Assembly (NCBI GenBank): GCA_034190295.1
Contig: JAXHSW010000021.1
Span: 1-64,000, forward strand
Length of the DNA: 64,000 nt
Reading direction: 5' to 3'
From: Okeania sp034190295
Lineage (GTDB): Bacteria > Cyanobacteriota > Cyanobacteriia > Cyanobacteriales > Microcoleaceae
Position 1 is the stretch's first letter. Each line of letters opens with the position of its first letter. The position numbers and the translations under genes are program-made. The notes below the pieces were generated by a model. It had not been told where the DNA came from. It worked only from the letters and a program-made list of their open reading frames with translations, and ran no database searches. Below, piece by piece: positions 17,291-27,074 of this stretch.

Positions 17291-17512
17291 GAAAATAATA
17301 TTATATGTCCCCTCCAGGGAAGCTGCCCTATCGAATAATTACTGATAATAAAGTTTTTGTTCGTAGTTGGGCTTTAGCCCTAATACTGAAGTAAGAAGTA
17401 AGGAGGAAGGAGGAAGAAAATAATATTATATGTCCTCTCCAGGGAAGCTGCCCTATCGAATAATTACTGATAATAAAGTTTTTGTTCGTAGTTGGGCTTT
17501 AGCCCTAATACT
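17291..17512 (+). repeat. Direct repeat of about 100 nt, two copies
   Basis: Copies at 17291-17387 and 17415-17512 are nearly identical, with one visible difference (GTCCCCTCC against GTCCTCTCC). Each ends in TAGTTGGGCTTTAGCCCTAA. That palindromic motif occurs again near 14886, 17616 and 59842. Purine-rich GAAGGAG heptamers lie in front of both copies. Confidence 0.85.
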
Positions 17513-17667
17513 ATAGTAGTTTAAAATAAAAATGAGACGGATAAATCTCTTATTCTTCAAGATTATATCAAGGTTAAGTGCCTCAATCTTAACTGGAATG
17601 ACTATCAGTATTGTCAGGGCTAAAGCCCTACTACGAGCCTAATAAGTTAGACAGAAGGTATAATAAT

Positions 17668-18792
17668 TTAAGGATAAATTTTTTGATTTAATTGTTTTTT
17701 TTCTATTTCTGATAATTCATTTTCTTCATTCATAGGATTATAAAAAAAAGAGCCTGTTTGGGGTGGTAATTTTGGATTTAGTACAACTTCCACAATACTT
17801 TTTAAAACTCCAGTGAGTGGAATTGCTAATATTACTCCCAAAAGTCCTCCTATTTTACCACCTAATAGTAATGCTGCAAAAATAATTACTGGGCTAAGTC
17901 CGGTTAAATTACCCATGATTCTAGGGGCAACTATATTATCTTTAATTTGCTGGAGAGCGATCGCTACGATTAAGACTTTTAAAGCTAACCACCAATTAAT
18001 AAATGTTACGATACTGCCTACAGTGCCAATGCCTAAGGTTGCGCCAATAAATGGAATTAATTCCATTACACCTATAAATACTGCAAATAGTAGAAAATAG
18101 GGAACACCAAGAAACCAAAAACCAAGAGATAAGGTGGTTGCCATAAATAAACCTAATAGCAACTGCCCAGAAACAAAACTTTGCAGATTAACTTCTAGGG
18201 ATTTTGTAAATACATCCCGTACTTTTGGAACAATAATACTTGTCAGATTATCCCAAACTCTTTCTCCATCTAAGAGCATATAAAAGGAGATTACTAAGAT
18301 TAAGATTAAGTCGAAAAACCAGTTAACTGTTCCTAAGACTAAACCCAAACTTGTAGTAGCGATCGCTTGTATTTGTTCTTGAGTTTTTGCTAGTAATTTT
18401 TGTTGCCAAATACCGACATCGAAGGGTAAGTTATTATTTTCACTCCAGGTTTGAAATTCTGTTAATTGCCATCTGGCCGATTCTAATAAGTCTGGAAATT
18501 TCAACCACAATTGTCGAGCTTGGTTAAGAACTGGTGGAACAATAGTTAGGCCGATAATTAATATGATTAAAGCAGCGGTTAAATATACTAAACCTGCTGC
18601 CAAACTTCGGGGTAAAATTTTTTGTAGTTTAGCTACTGGATAGTTTAATAAAAATGCCACTAATCCTGCTGTAATTAGAATACTAACTATTTCACCTACA
18701 TAACTAATTGCTTCGATTGTTAACCATCCTGCTACTAATAATAATAACCATGTAATTAGAAACTGTTGAAGAGGTGAAAATTTGACATTCAT
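17668..18792 (-). CDS. AI-2E family transporter (PerM-like permease)
   Basis: A 374-aa membrane protein of the AI-2E/PerM family, with about eight membrane segments and a central helical region (residues about 95-145). Family marks are SFYMLLDGERVWDNL, FVSGQLLLGLFMATTLSLG, GVMELIPFIGATLG, and the C-terminal NLTGLSPVIIFAALLLGGK followed by GVILAIPLTGVLKSIVE. Members export small molecules, or act as Na+/H+ antiporters in some bacteria; no substrate can be assigned here. It stands alone, between repeat-rich spacers. Confidence 0.9.
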   Translation of the reverse strand: MNVKFSPLQQFLITWLLLLVAGWLTIEAISYVGEIVSILITAGLVAFLLNYPVAKLQKILPRSLAAGLVYLTAALIILIIGLTIVPPVLNQARQLWLKFPDLLESARWQLTEFQTWSENNNLPFDVGIWQQKLLAKTQEQIQAIATTSLGLVLGTVNWFFDLILILVISFYMLLDGERVWDNLTSIIVPKVRDVFTKSLEVNLQSFVSGQLLLGLFMATTLSLGFWFLGVPYFLLFAVFIGVMELIPFIGATLGIGTVGSIVTFINWWLALKVLIVAIALQQIKDNIVAPRIMGNLTGLSPVIIFAALLLGGKIGGLLGVILAIPLTGVLKSIVEVVLNPKLPPQTGSFFYNPMNEENELSEIEKKQLNQKIYP

Positions 18793-18987
18793 AAAGTTGG
18801 TAATTGGTAATTAGTAATTAGTAATTGGTAATAGCTTAGACAGCTTCAACATTTATCAAATCTCAGTTTTGTATCACTTGAGCGTGTCACAAATTACTTC
18901 ACACTTATCATAGGAAATAGTCACCTGAAATTTTTGTCTGTGAAAATTTTCAATATTATCTAAATACATGATTTTTTCCGTGATAAA

Positions 18988-19073
18988 GTATAGCAGTGGA
19001 AGAAAAGGGCGCAGAAATATCAAAAGTTTAAAACTCAGACAAAACAAAATTTTTATTTCTTCATTCTGCTATC
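18988..19073 (+). repeat. Small element with ATAGCAG/CTGCTAT ends, copy 1
   Basis: It starts GTATAGCAGTGGAAG, contains ATATCAAAAGTTTAAAACTC, and ends TCTTCATTCTGCTATC, so its ends are inverted repeats. The same interior occurs at 19438-19505 and, reversed, at 61555-61650. Confidence 0.65.
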
Positions 19074-19560
19074 TAAGACAGTATTAAAAAAATCAAAATC
19101 TGTAAGCATTCAGCTATTAGCTGTCAGCTAGAGCGCAATAATACCAGGCTTTTCTAGTAATATTTAATTCTGGCTCAATCAAACTCTGCTCTTAAAGTGC
19201 TGGTGTTTACATAAAGCTTTTATGTAAAACGAAAAGCAATAGCTGAAGTTCGCAGTTCCGACCTAGGAGGCTGGCTGATAGCTGACGGCTGTTAGCTCCG
19301 CATTCCGGAGGAAATGCTTACCAAAATCTTTAGAGGTAAAGGTTTTTGGTCTTTAAGTAATTAGCTAGTAATAACTGGATTTAGTATTAGAGATATTTTC
19401 TTTTTCTTGTTGCCTATTTCAACAAAATATTATACCTGTTGAAGGAAAAGTCAGGAAATATCAAAAGCTTAAAACTCAAACAAAACAAGATATTTCCTTC
19501 TCTGGTAGATAAATAATTGCCTAGATAACTAGATAACTAGATGTCTTCTTCCTTCTTCTT

Positions 19561-19710
19561 TACCGAATAATTAATAATTAAATAATCCTGGTTTAAACCC
19601 GACCCTTTTAAGGAAAAAAAAAGTGTACTTGATATTTCCTGATATTCAATTCCGTAACGGTTTTAACCTTCTTGTAATTATCAATTATCAATTATCCATT
19701 ATCCATTAAT
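19561..19710 (-). repeat. Dispersed element, TACCGAATAATT family, copy E (reversed)
   Basis: It reads TACCGAATAATTAATAATT at its start and ends in TCAATTATCCATTATCCATT, the reverse of copies A-D. It abuts the 3' side of the HD-domain gene and so lies in its untranslated trailer. Confidence 0.75.
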
Positions 19711-19726
19711 GAATGCTCCCTAATTT

Positions 19727-20572
19727 CTAAACAGCAACCTTCTCAGAAAGGTCATGCTCTATTACAAATACATTGGAGTAAAGGTTAGCAATAATTTGTT
19801 TACCTTGCTGTGTTAATGACAAATATTTCAGAGCATTTTTTACATAAGGATGAACTCCTTGCCAGAAAAATTGCGGATAGTTATCGCGCAGATCGCTAGA
19901 ATTTTTATACCCTACCTTTTCATTAAAACCTGTTTCCTCAAATTCATAATATAAAGAACAAATTTTATTGAGATAGCGGGGGTCACTTAACTGGCCAATT
20001 AAATCTGCCGCTCTTACTAAACCAGGATAATTAACAGTATCTTGATGATCTGATTCTGTAGGAACAGGAAAACGCGTTAGCTCAATATTGTATTTAATTA
20101 TTCCCACATCAATTAGTTTATGACCGCCAAATCGTTCATCAATAAATAATTTTGCCCGGTCCACATGATAAGGAGTTAAACTAGCATCCGTACAACCTAA
20201 CGGCAAATTAACCATTTCATCACCCCTACCCGTAGCGTACCATCCTTTTTTGTCTGCCCGACAAACTCCCTTTACATATCCAATGTCATGGCAAACTAAA
20301 GAAATAATATAATGTAACCAATCTTCGCAGGCAACTCCTCCTTCTCGAATATGTTTTCCCCGTAGAATTTCTTGCCCTACAAGAGTCACCAGAATTGTAT
20401 GCTCTACATTATGGTAAAGAGCATCACTATTGGCAATATTTTCTAGTGCCATATTTCCTGCCCAACCAATAATTTCTTCGTAGTTAGATTTATGACCGCC
20501 GTAAGTGCGACGGTAGCCATCTTTAATTTTTTCGACAAATGAAGTAATTAATATTTCAGTAGCATTAAACAT
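19727..20572 (-). CDS. HD-domain metalloprotein (Npun_R2479-like)
   Basis: A 281-aa HD-superfamily protein, a metal-dependent phosphohydrolase fold. The HD core is visible as ALYHNVEHTILVTLVGQEIL (His ligand), then HYIISLVCHDIGYVKG (the HD pair), and later PYHVDRAKLFIDERF and VRAADLIGQLSDPRYL with the final Asp. It resembles a cyanobacterial family known only as HD-domain metalloproteins; the substrate is unknown. Length is normal. It is monocistronic. Confidence 0.85.
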   Translation of the reverse strand: MFNATEILITSFVEKIKDGYRRTYGGHKSNYEEIIGWAGNMALENIANSDALYHNVEHTILVTLVGQEILRGKHIREGGVACEDWLHYIISLVCHDIGYVKGVCRADKKGWYATGRGDEMVNLPLGCTDASLTPYHVDRAKLFIDERFGGHKLIDVGIIKYNIELTRFPVPTESDHQDTVNYPGLVRAADLIGQLSDPRYLNKICSLYYEFEETGFNEKVGYKNSSDLRDNYPQFFWQGVHPYVKNALKYLSLTQQGKQIIANLYSNVFVIEHDLSEKVAV

Positions 20573-21168
20573 ATTTTTTTCTTAAATTTGTTTTCATTTT
20601 TTTAGACTTTTCTCAAAATTGTAGTTGTCTGAGTTATTTTTTGGCTTTCTTACGTCATTTATTCTTACTTAATATTATAAATGGTGCTGAAGCTAATGAG
20701 ACACTGAAAGCAAAATCAGGGTCATTTTTATCTCTAGTTATTTCATGCTTTAACTAGCTATCAGCTTGAGCGCATTTAGCTGGAGCGCTAAAAATTCGAG
20801 GGTTCGGTGTCCCCCACGCGAAGGCGTGAAAAAATTAGTGGTGCGTCTTTAATGGGTTTTAATCCCCATTATACACCTTGAAAAGCTGACTGCTGATAGC
20901 TGAGTGCTGAGTGCTACTTCAACTAGCTATCAGCTTGGACGTTCCGGAATGCGACCCTTGCCAGCATTTAGCTGGAGCGCTAAAAATTCGAGGGTTCGGT
21001 GTCCCCCACGCGAAGGCGTGAAAAAATTAGTGGTGCGTCTTTAATGGGTTTTAATCCCCCATTATACACCTTGAAAAGCTGACTGCTGATAGCTGAGTGC
21101 TGAGTGCTACTTCAAAGAAACCTAACAAAACGATAATTTTTCTTTACAATATATAGTGTTGAGTAATT
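20573..21168. other. Intergenic before the efflux genes, two-copy repeat
   Basis: Upstream of the efflux adaptor and divergent from the HD gene, it should contain both promoters. Most of it is the direct repeat at 20752-21115. The last 50 nt before 21169 (AAACGATAATTTTTC, ATATATAGTG) are AT-rich and free of repeats, so they may carry the adaptor promoter. Confidence 0.55.
20752..21115 (+). repeat. Direct repeat of 165-195 nt, two copies
   Basis: Copies at about 20752-20920 and 20921-21115. Shared blocks are AACTAGCTATCAGCTTG, ATTTAGCTGGAGCGC, GGTGTCCCCCACGCG, AATGGGTTTTAATCCCC and ATACACC. The second copy carries about 26 extra nt (GGACGTTCCGGAATGCGACC). Within each copy GGTGT and ACACC bracket the hairpins CACGCGAAGGCGTG and ATGGGTTTTAATCCCCAT. 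Confidence 0.85.
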
Positions 21169-23151
21169 ATGGAAATGGGTGAAGTTAAATTGAGACAAGA
21201 CATTATACCAGAAAATATACCAAAAAAGCAACATAGCGATCGTCTAGACGACTTTCATCAAGCCGAGACCTACAATATAGATGCTCTGAATATCTATACT
21301 CAAGAAGAAGACGAAGAAATCATTAGTGACACTAAAGCATTTCCTCCGCAGAAAAATAGAGTTAGATGGCAAGGATTAATTGTTGGTATTGGTATCGGTG
21401 TAGTTGCTAGTGTGGCAAGTATGCAGTTAGTCTCCGGACAAAAGGAAAACTCTGGGAGCGAAACTATTCCGGGAAATTCCCCCACACAAGCGGTCGAAAA
21501 TAACTTGGCTCCTGCTATGAGTGTCACAGTAGCGGCCGTAGAATTAGCAACAGTGGAACGTACTTTTGATGCCACAGGTGATGTTGTTGCTTTTGATTTG
21601 TTGCCAGTATTGCCACAGGCCAATGGATTACAAATTCAACAGGTATTGATAGAAGAAGGAGACAAAGTCACTCTAGGCCAAGTAATGGCAATTTTAGATG
21701 ACTCTGTTTTGAAATCGCAAATTAACCAGGCCAAATCTCAAGTAGAATCTACTAGCAGTGGAGTCAAACAAAGAGAAGCTGCTTATAGCAAGGCTAAAGT
21801 AGGGGTAGAGCAAGCAATTGCTGCCCGCGAACAAGCTGAGGCCGATCGCGACCAAGTCAAGGCTGCTATTGCTCAGGCCAAAGCAGGTACAGATGAAGCG
21901 ATCGCTGGTCTGAAACAAGCACAAGCAAGTCGCGATGATGCTATTGCTGCATTGAAACAAACTAAAGCAAGTCGTAATGATGCTGTTGCTGCGTTGAAAC
22001 AAGCACAAGCAAGTCGGAATGAAGCTCTGGCATCTGTAGCTCAGACTGAAGCTAAGTTAGCAGAAGCTAAAGCGAACAAAGAACAAGCTCTGAGAGAGTT
22101 TGAACGATATCAAACCCTGGAGTCAGAGGGGGTTATTAGTGCTCAAGAATTAGAAACCCGTAGCACTGCTGTGAAGACTGCTAGGGAAGGAGTGCGAGTT
22201 GCTGAGGCTAATATTGATAGTGCTAAAGCTAGAGTTGAAATTGCTGATGCTAACGTTAGTAGTGCTGAAGCAAAAATTGAAATTGCCGAAGCCAATGTCA
22301 GTAGTGCTGAAGCAAAAGTTGATATTGCCAGCTCAAATGTTAGTAGTGCGGAAGCTAGGGTTGAAAGTGCAGAAGCAAATGTTAGTAGTGCTATGGCTCA
22401 ACTACGCAGTGCAGAAGCAAAAGTTAGTAGTGCAAGTGCTAATGTAAATAGTGCCCAGGCAGAAGTTGACAGCGCTTTATCAAATATTGACAGTGCGATC
22501 GCTAATGTTAACAGCGACAAAGCTCGCGTAGAGGAGAGACAAACTCAGTTAGCACAGACATTAGTCCGGGCACCAGCAAATGGTATAGTAGCGGAACGAA
22601 TAGCTCGTGTTGGTGATGTTACTTCTGGCAGTAAAATGTTGTTTTCTATTATTAAAGATAATCAATTAGAACTACAATTAAAAGTACCAGAAACTCAATT
22701 GGCGCAAGTTAAAGTTGGCAAAAAAGTTCAAATCAGTTCTGATGCCGATCGTCGGATAAAAATGTTAGGAACAGTTAGAGAAATAGCACCATTAGTTGAC
22801 CAAGAAAGTCGCGAAGCTACAATTAAAATAGACCTTCCTAAAAGTGATTTATTACGACCAGGAATGTTTTTACGGGCAACAATTACAACTGCTACTAATC
22901 AAGGGTTGAAAGTTCCGGCAAAAGCAGTATTACCTCAAGCAGATGGAAAATCTATTGTTTATGTTTTGGCAGAAAATAATTTAGTTAAAGCCGTGCCTAT
23001 AGAAGTAGGAGAAATTCTGAGCAAAAATAGTGATTTAGCTAATGCTAAAATTGAAATAAAATCAGGTTTAAAATTAGGCGATCGCGTGGTTGTTGCAGGT
23101 GCAGGTTATCTCAAAGATGGAGATAAAGTTAAAGTAATTCAGGGAAATTAG
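21169..23151 (+). CDS. RND efflux periplasmic adaptor (HlyD/MFP family) with long coiled coil
   Basis: A 660-aa membrane fusion protein that would link an inner-membrane RND pump to an outer-membrane channel. Residues 1-65 are a cytoplasmic, acidic N-terminus. Residues about 68-88 form one membrane anchor (GLIVGIGIGVVASVASMQLV). A lipoyl-type half follows (VLIEEGDKVTLGQVMAILD), then a long helical hairpin at about 185-460 built from repeated SSAEAKVEIAEANV-like and ALKQAQASR-like units. The second lipoyl half (LVRAPANGIVAERIARVGD), the beta-barrel (LLRPGMFLRATI) and the membrane-proximal domain complete it. The hairpin is far longer than in typical adaptors of ~400 aa. The pump gene follows at 23657. 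Confidence 0.9.
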   Translation: MEMGEVKLRQDIIPENIPKKQHSDRLDDFHQAETYNIDALNIYTQEEDEEIISDTKAFPPQKNRVRWQGLIVGIGIGVVASVASMQLVSGQKENSGSETIPGNSPTQAVENNLAPAMSVTVAAVELATVERTFDATGDVVAFDLLPVLPQANGLQIQQVLIEEGDKVTLGQVMAILDDSVLKSQINQAKSQVESTSSGVKQREAAYSKAKVGVEQAIAAREQAEADRDQVKAAIAQAKAGTDEAIAGLKQAQASRDDAIAALKQTKASRNDAVAALKQAQASRNEALASVAQTEAKLAEAKANKEQALREFERYQTLESEGVISAQELETRSTAVKTAREGVRVAEANIDSAKARVEIADANVSSAEAKIEIAEANVSSAEAKVDIASSNVSSAEARVESAEANVSSAMAQLRSAEAKVSSASANVNSAQAEVDSALSNIDSAIANVNSDKARVEERQTQLAQTLVRAPANGIVAERIARVGDVTSGSKMLFSIIKDNQLELQLKVPETQLAQVKVGKKVQISSDADRRIKMLGTVREIAPLVDQESREATIKIDLPKSDLLRPGMFLRATITTATNQGLKVPAKAVLPQADGKSIVYVLAENNLVKAVPIEVGEILSKNSDLANAKIEIKSGLKLGDRVVVAGAGYLKDGDKVKVIQGN

Positions 23152-23656
23152 TAATTTTTGGATTTAGGATTAAATTTCATAGCAATAAAAAGAGGAGATA
23201 ATTAGACTGAAAAAAGAAGAAAATTTGGCTATATTGAGTAACCTTTTTAAAATTTACTACCCTAAATTAATCTAATCGCAAATGAACTTTTAGCTATACT
23301 TAAGAAACATTTACAGAGCTTATTGTCCTATTAAATAATTACTTCTTACTTTTGACTTTTGACTTTTGACTTAATTACTTCTTACTTCTTACTTTGGGTT
23401 TTTAACTTTTAACTTCTTACTTCTTACTTTGAGTTTTTAATTTAATTACTTCTTACTTTTGACTTTTGAATTTTGACTTAATGACTTTTGACTTTTGACT
23501 TTTGAATTAATGACTTCTTACTTTTGACTTTTGACTTTTGAATTAATGACTTCTTACTTTTGACTTTTGACTTTTGAATTAATGACTTCTTACTTTTGAC
23601 TTTTGACTTTTGACTTTTGACTTAATTACTTCTTCCTTCTTTCTTAATTAATAATC
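23152..23656. other. Spacer between adaptor and pump, heptamer-rich
   Basis: About 180 nt of ordinary AT-rich sequence, then 23338-23646, a long block of (GACTTTT)n and (TTACTTC)n units with short variants. Nothing resembling a gene is present. The block separates two genes that would normally be adjacent in an operon, so it is probably a repeat expansion within the operon. Confidence 0.75.
23338..23646 (+). repeat. Heptanucleotide tandem repeats, (GACTTTT)n and (TTACTTC)n
   Basis: About 300 nt built from 7-nt units, in higher-order blocks such as ATTAATGACTTCTTAC repeated three times. This is the longest heptamer array in the window. Confidence 0.9.
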
Positions 23657-26600
23657 ATGTCATTTCATATCTCAGCTTGGTCAATCAAAAAACCAGTTCC
23701 TACCATTGTGATGTTTTTAATCTTAACAATAGTAGGATTAATGTCATTTTTCCAACTAGGAATAGACAACACTCCTAATATCGATGTTCCAGCAGTATCA
23801 GTCACAGTAACTCAACAAGGAGCAGGTCCCACAGAACTAGAAACTCAGGTAACAAAAAAAATAGAAGATTCCGTAGCGGGTTTGGGAAATATAGACAAAT
23901 TAACCTCAACCGTAACTGATGGAGTTTCTACAACTATCATCATTTTTGACTTGGGAGTAGATAGCGATCGCGCCACCAACGACGTTCGTAATGCAGTCAC
24001 CGAAATTCGCGAAGACCTACCTCCAGATATCAACGACCCTATTGTGAAAAGATTAGAATTTGCTACAGGCGGTCCGATCGTTACCTACGCTGTCACCTCA
24101 GATCGACGTTCAGTCGAAGAACTCAGCGAACTCGTAGACAAAGAAATTAGTCGTGCCATTCTCGCTGTTTCCGGTGTTGCCGAAATCAACCGTATTGGCG
24201 GAGTAGACCGAGAAATTCTCATAGAACTCAACCCAGACAGACTCGAAAGTCTTGGCATCACTGCGACTCAAGTCAACGATCAAATTCGCGCCCTCAACGC
24301 TAATATACCCGGTGGACGCTCTCAAGGTGGAGGTACTGAAAAAAGTATTCGTACCCTTGGTAGTGCTGACACGGTAGCAGCTTTGAAAGAATATCGAATC
24401 ATCCTACCCTCTGGTGGAGCAGTACCACTTTCCAGTGTAGGCGAAGTAATTGATGGTTTTGGCGAAACTAGACAAACAGCTTGGTTAGTAGAAAAAAATA
24501 GCGAGGATGAAACTCAGAGTTTTGCACAAAATTCATCAATAAAAAGCACTCCCCAGTCAAATAATATTGGTAAACCAGTCGTTGCTTTTAGCGTACTGCG
24601 CAGTACAGGTACTACCCTGGTGAGTGTAGAAAAAGGGGTACGGGCAAAAATTGCCGAACTGGAACAAACATTACCAGAAGATATAGATTTAGAACTAATT
24701 TTTACCCGGGCAACAGATATAGAAGAAATCTATCAAGCATCTGTAGACGCTCTAATTATTGGTTCCATTCTCACTGTTATAGTTGTCGGTGTATTTTTGC
24801 GAGATTGGCGGCCGACTCTAGTCACGGCGGTAGCATTGCCATTATCAATTCTCCCTACCTTTTTGGTGATGAAAATATTAGGCTACACCCTCAACGATAT
24901 GACACTGTTAGCGCTAGCATTAGCAATGGGAAACTTGGTAGATGATGCCATCTGTATGATCGAGAATATTGACCAACATACTCAGATGGGTAAAAAACCA
25001 TTCCAGGCAGCTCTAGATGCCTCAGCAGAAATTGGTTTGGCTGTGGTAGCAACAACCGCAACTATTGTGGCAGTGTTTTTGCCTGTGGCGTTTATGGGTG
25101 GAATTCCCGGTAAATTCTTTCAGCCTTTTGGTGTAACGGTAGCAGTTTCAACCATGTTTTCCACATTAGTTGCTTGTACTATGACACCAATGTTAGGAGC
25201 GCGGTTGTTGAAGTCGAAACAGTCTCAAAGTTCTTCATTTTTCAATGGTAAAGCGGGAGTCAAACATCATAAGCAAGCCAAAAATCGTCCCTACAATAAC
25301 TTATTGACTTGGGCACTGCGCCATAAAGTTACTACTTTAATTATTGCTGTAGCTTTCTTTATTGGTAGCTTGCAACTGGTGCCACTAATACCTAAAGGGT
25401 TAATGGGTTCTGAGGACAATGGTGTGAGTATAGTTTCCCTAGAATTGCCTCCTGGATCGACTTTGTCTGAAACTGAACAAGTAACTCAACAGGCAATGCA
25501 ATTATTAGAGCAAAATTCTCTTGTTACCAGTGTGTTTGCTGATGTTGGTAGCAGGGGAAATAGTGAAGCGGTAAATAAAGGAAAGTTGTATGTGAATATA
25601 TTACCCAGGCAAGAGCGGGAGATTTCTCAGAAGGAGTTTGAACAACAGATGCGACCTCTATTTCAGGAAATTCCGGGGGCGCGGTTGAGTTTTGCTGGTG
25701 GTGGTACAGGAGGTAGCGATAAGGATTTAACCCTTGTTCTGAAGAGTGAAAATGCAACCGCTTTGAGGCAGACTGCAGATGCTTTAGAACGGCAAATGCG
25801 AGAAGTTCCTGGTTTGGTGGATGTGACTTCTAGTGCGAGTTTGGTGAAACCGGAGATTTTGATTAAACCATTACCTGCTAGAGCTGGAGATTTAGGAATT
25901 TCCGTACAGGCGATCGCTCGTACAGCTTCATTGGCGACTTTGGGGGATAATGAGTCAAATTTAGCTAAGTTTGATTTAGCAGACCGTCAAATTCCGATTC
26001 GAGTGCAGTTGGCGGAGGAATTTAGAAATGATTTGGATGCAATTAAAAATTTACGCATTCCTAGTCAAGATGGTGGGTTAGTGCCATTGTCGGCGGTGGC
26101 TGAAATTACTATCGGTAGTGGGCCTGCTGAAATCAATCGTTTTGACCGCTATCGTCAGGTTTCCTTGGAGGCAAATTTACAGGGAATTTCTCTAGGAGAT
26201 GCAGTAGCACAGGTGAAAGCATCGCCAGCAATGAATCCACTGCCGGAGGGTGTTACCGAACAGTCTGACGGTGATGCCGAGATTATGATTGAGGTGTTTA
26301 CTCGGTTTTTGGGCGCTCTGGGGTTTGCAGTATTGTGTATTTATGCAATTTTGGTATTGCTATACAATAATTTTCTGTATCCAATGGCAATTTTGGTGGC
26401 GTTGCCGTTATCTATGGGTGGCGCGTTGTTAGGGTTATTGGTGATGCAGAAGGAGTTGGGTTTGTTTGCTTTAATTGGTATTGTGTTGTTGATGGGGTTG
26501 GTGACAAAGAATGCAATTTTGTTGGTAGACTGTTCGTTGGCAAATGAAAAGCAAGGAATGTCTCAGTTTCATGCAGTACGGGAGGCAGGTATTTCCCGGT

Positions 26601-26902
26601 TGCGACCAATTTTGATGACCACGCTTTCTACTATTGCTGGAATGTTACCCATCGCCCTAGAATTAGGTGCCGGGGGCGCTGTGAGAAGTCCTATGGCGAT
26701 CGCTGTGATTGGTGGATTTTCGACAGCGACATTATTGACGTTGGTGGTAGTACCTGTGTGGTTTACCTATATTGATAATTTTATCCATTGGTTACAGAAA
26801 TTGTTCCGGGGTAAGGAAACTCGTCCGCAGTTAGATGTTTCTGTTAATGGTAATGGGAAAAGTCCGAATGTACTGAAAAAGGATTCTATTTCTGCTAATT
26901 AG
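23657..26902 (+). CDS. RND efflux pump, inner-membrane subunit (AcrB/MdtB-like, HAE1/HAE2)
   Basis: A 1081-aa proton-driven pump of the AcrB class. Family features: the first membrane helix after SAWSIKKPVPTIVMF, the FFQLGIDNTPNIDVP and VTVTQQGAGPTELETQVTK porter start, the TM4 proton relay LALALAMGNLVDDAICMIEN (two Asp), FLPVAFMGGIPGKFF, the second-half TM region GLVTKNAILLVD, and RLRPILMTTLSTIAGMLPIA. The length (~1040-1080 aa) is normal. All charged relay residues expected for an active pump are present. With the adaptor at 21169 it forms an efflux system; the TolC-type channel is not in the window. The substrate is unknown. Confidence 0.95.
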   Translation: MSFHISAWSIKKPVPTIVMFLILTIVGLMSFFQLGIDNTPNIDVPAVSVTVTQQGAGPTELETQVTKKIEDSVAGLGNIDKLTSTVTDGVSTTIIIFDLGVDSDRATNDVRNAVTEIREDLPPDINDPIVKRLEFATGGPIVTYAVTSDRRSVEELSELVDKEISRAILAVSGVAEINRIGGVDREILIELNPDRLESLGITATQVNDQIRALNANIPGGRSQGGGTEKSIRTLGSADTVAALKEYRIILPSGGAVPLSSVGEVIDGFGETRQTAWLVEKNSEDETQSFAQNSSIKSTPQSNNIGKPVVAFSVLRSTGTTLVSVEKGVRAKIAELEQTLPEDIDLELIFTRATDIEEIYQASVDALIIGSILTVIVVGVFLRDWRPTLVTAVALPLSILPTFLVMKILGYTLNDMTLLALALAMGNLVDDAICMIENIDQHTQMGKKPFQAALDASAEIGLAVVATTATIVAVFLPVAFMGGIPGKFFQPFGVTVAVSTMFSTLVACTMTPMLGARLLKSKQSQSSSFFNGKAGVKHHKQAKNRPYNNLLTWALRHKVTTLIIAVAFFIGSLQLVPLIPKGLMGSEDNGVSIVSLELPPGSTLSETEQVTQQAMQLLEQNSLVTSVFADVGSRGNSEAVNKGKLYVNILPRQEREISQKEFEQQMRPLFQEIPGARLSFAGGGTGGSDKDLTLVLKSENATALRQTADALERQMREVPGLVDVTSSASLVKPEILIKPLPARAGDLGISVQAIARTASLATLGDNESNLAKFDLADRQIPIRVQLAEEFRNDLDAIKNLRIPSQDGGLVPLSAVAEITIGSGPAEINRFDRYRQVSLEANLQGISLGDAVAQVKASPAMNPLPEGVTEQSDGDAEIMIEVFTRFLGALGFAVLCIYAILVLLYNNFLYPMAILVALPLSMGGALLGLLVMQKELGLFALIGIVLLMGLVTKNAILLVDCSLANEKQGMSQFHAVREAGISRLRPILMTTLSTIAGMLPIALELGAGGAVRSPMAIAVIGGFSTATLLTLVVVPVWFTYIDNFIHWLQKLFRGKETRPQLDVSVNGNGKSPNVLKKDSISAN

Positions 26903-26905
26903 TTG

Positions 26906-27034
26906 TATCATGTCCGGTTGAATACTTACACTTTGGAGGTCTGAAGGCAGCGGGAGCTGGAGGCTGGAGGCAGGAGGGAAGAAAAGGCGCTTACGAGAAA
27001 AAGTTTTTTATCGCGCGATTATCCGGACATGATA
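26906..27034 (+). repeat. MITE-like palindromic element TATCATGTCCGG...CCGGACATGATA, copy 1
   Basis: Perfect 12-nt inverted ends with a GTTGAATACTTACA block inside the left end and TTTTTTATCGCGCG, then GATTAT, inside the right. The interior holds GAAGGCAG/GGAGGCAG repeats. Related copies are at 50741-50906 and 56641-56787. Confidence 0.8.
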
Positions 27035-27044
27035 TTACAATACT

Positions 27045-27074
27045 GTAGGTTGAGTTAAGCGGTAGCGAACCCAA
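27045..27074. terminator. Hairpin followed by T-run
   Basis: GGTTGAGTTAAGCG and CGAACCCAAC form an imperfect hairpin, followed by ATTTTTTTTATAC. It may terminate transcription of the pump gene. Confidence 0.5.

Larger units (their letters stand above)
18793..19726. other. Long intergenic region, 934 nt, repeat-rich
   Basis: It contains GTAATTA heptamers next to the AI-2E gene and two copies of a CTCAGACAAAACAAA-type element (18988-19073 and 19438-19505). Between them lie a GCTATTAGCTGTCAGCTAGAGCGC palindromic block (written here in two parts, GCTATTAGC and TGTCAGCTAGAGCGC, near 19112-19135), a similar GCTGATAGCTGACGGCTG block near 19272-19290, and dispersed element copy E. No open frame with protein character is seen. 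Confidence 0.6.

Noticed and set aside
20790..20880. Possible tRNA-like stretch (GGGTTCGGTGTCCCCC)
   Set aside because: No cloverleaf can be formed; it is part of a two-copy repeat with simple hairpins.
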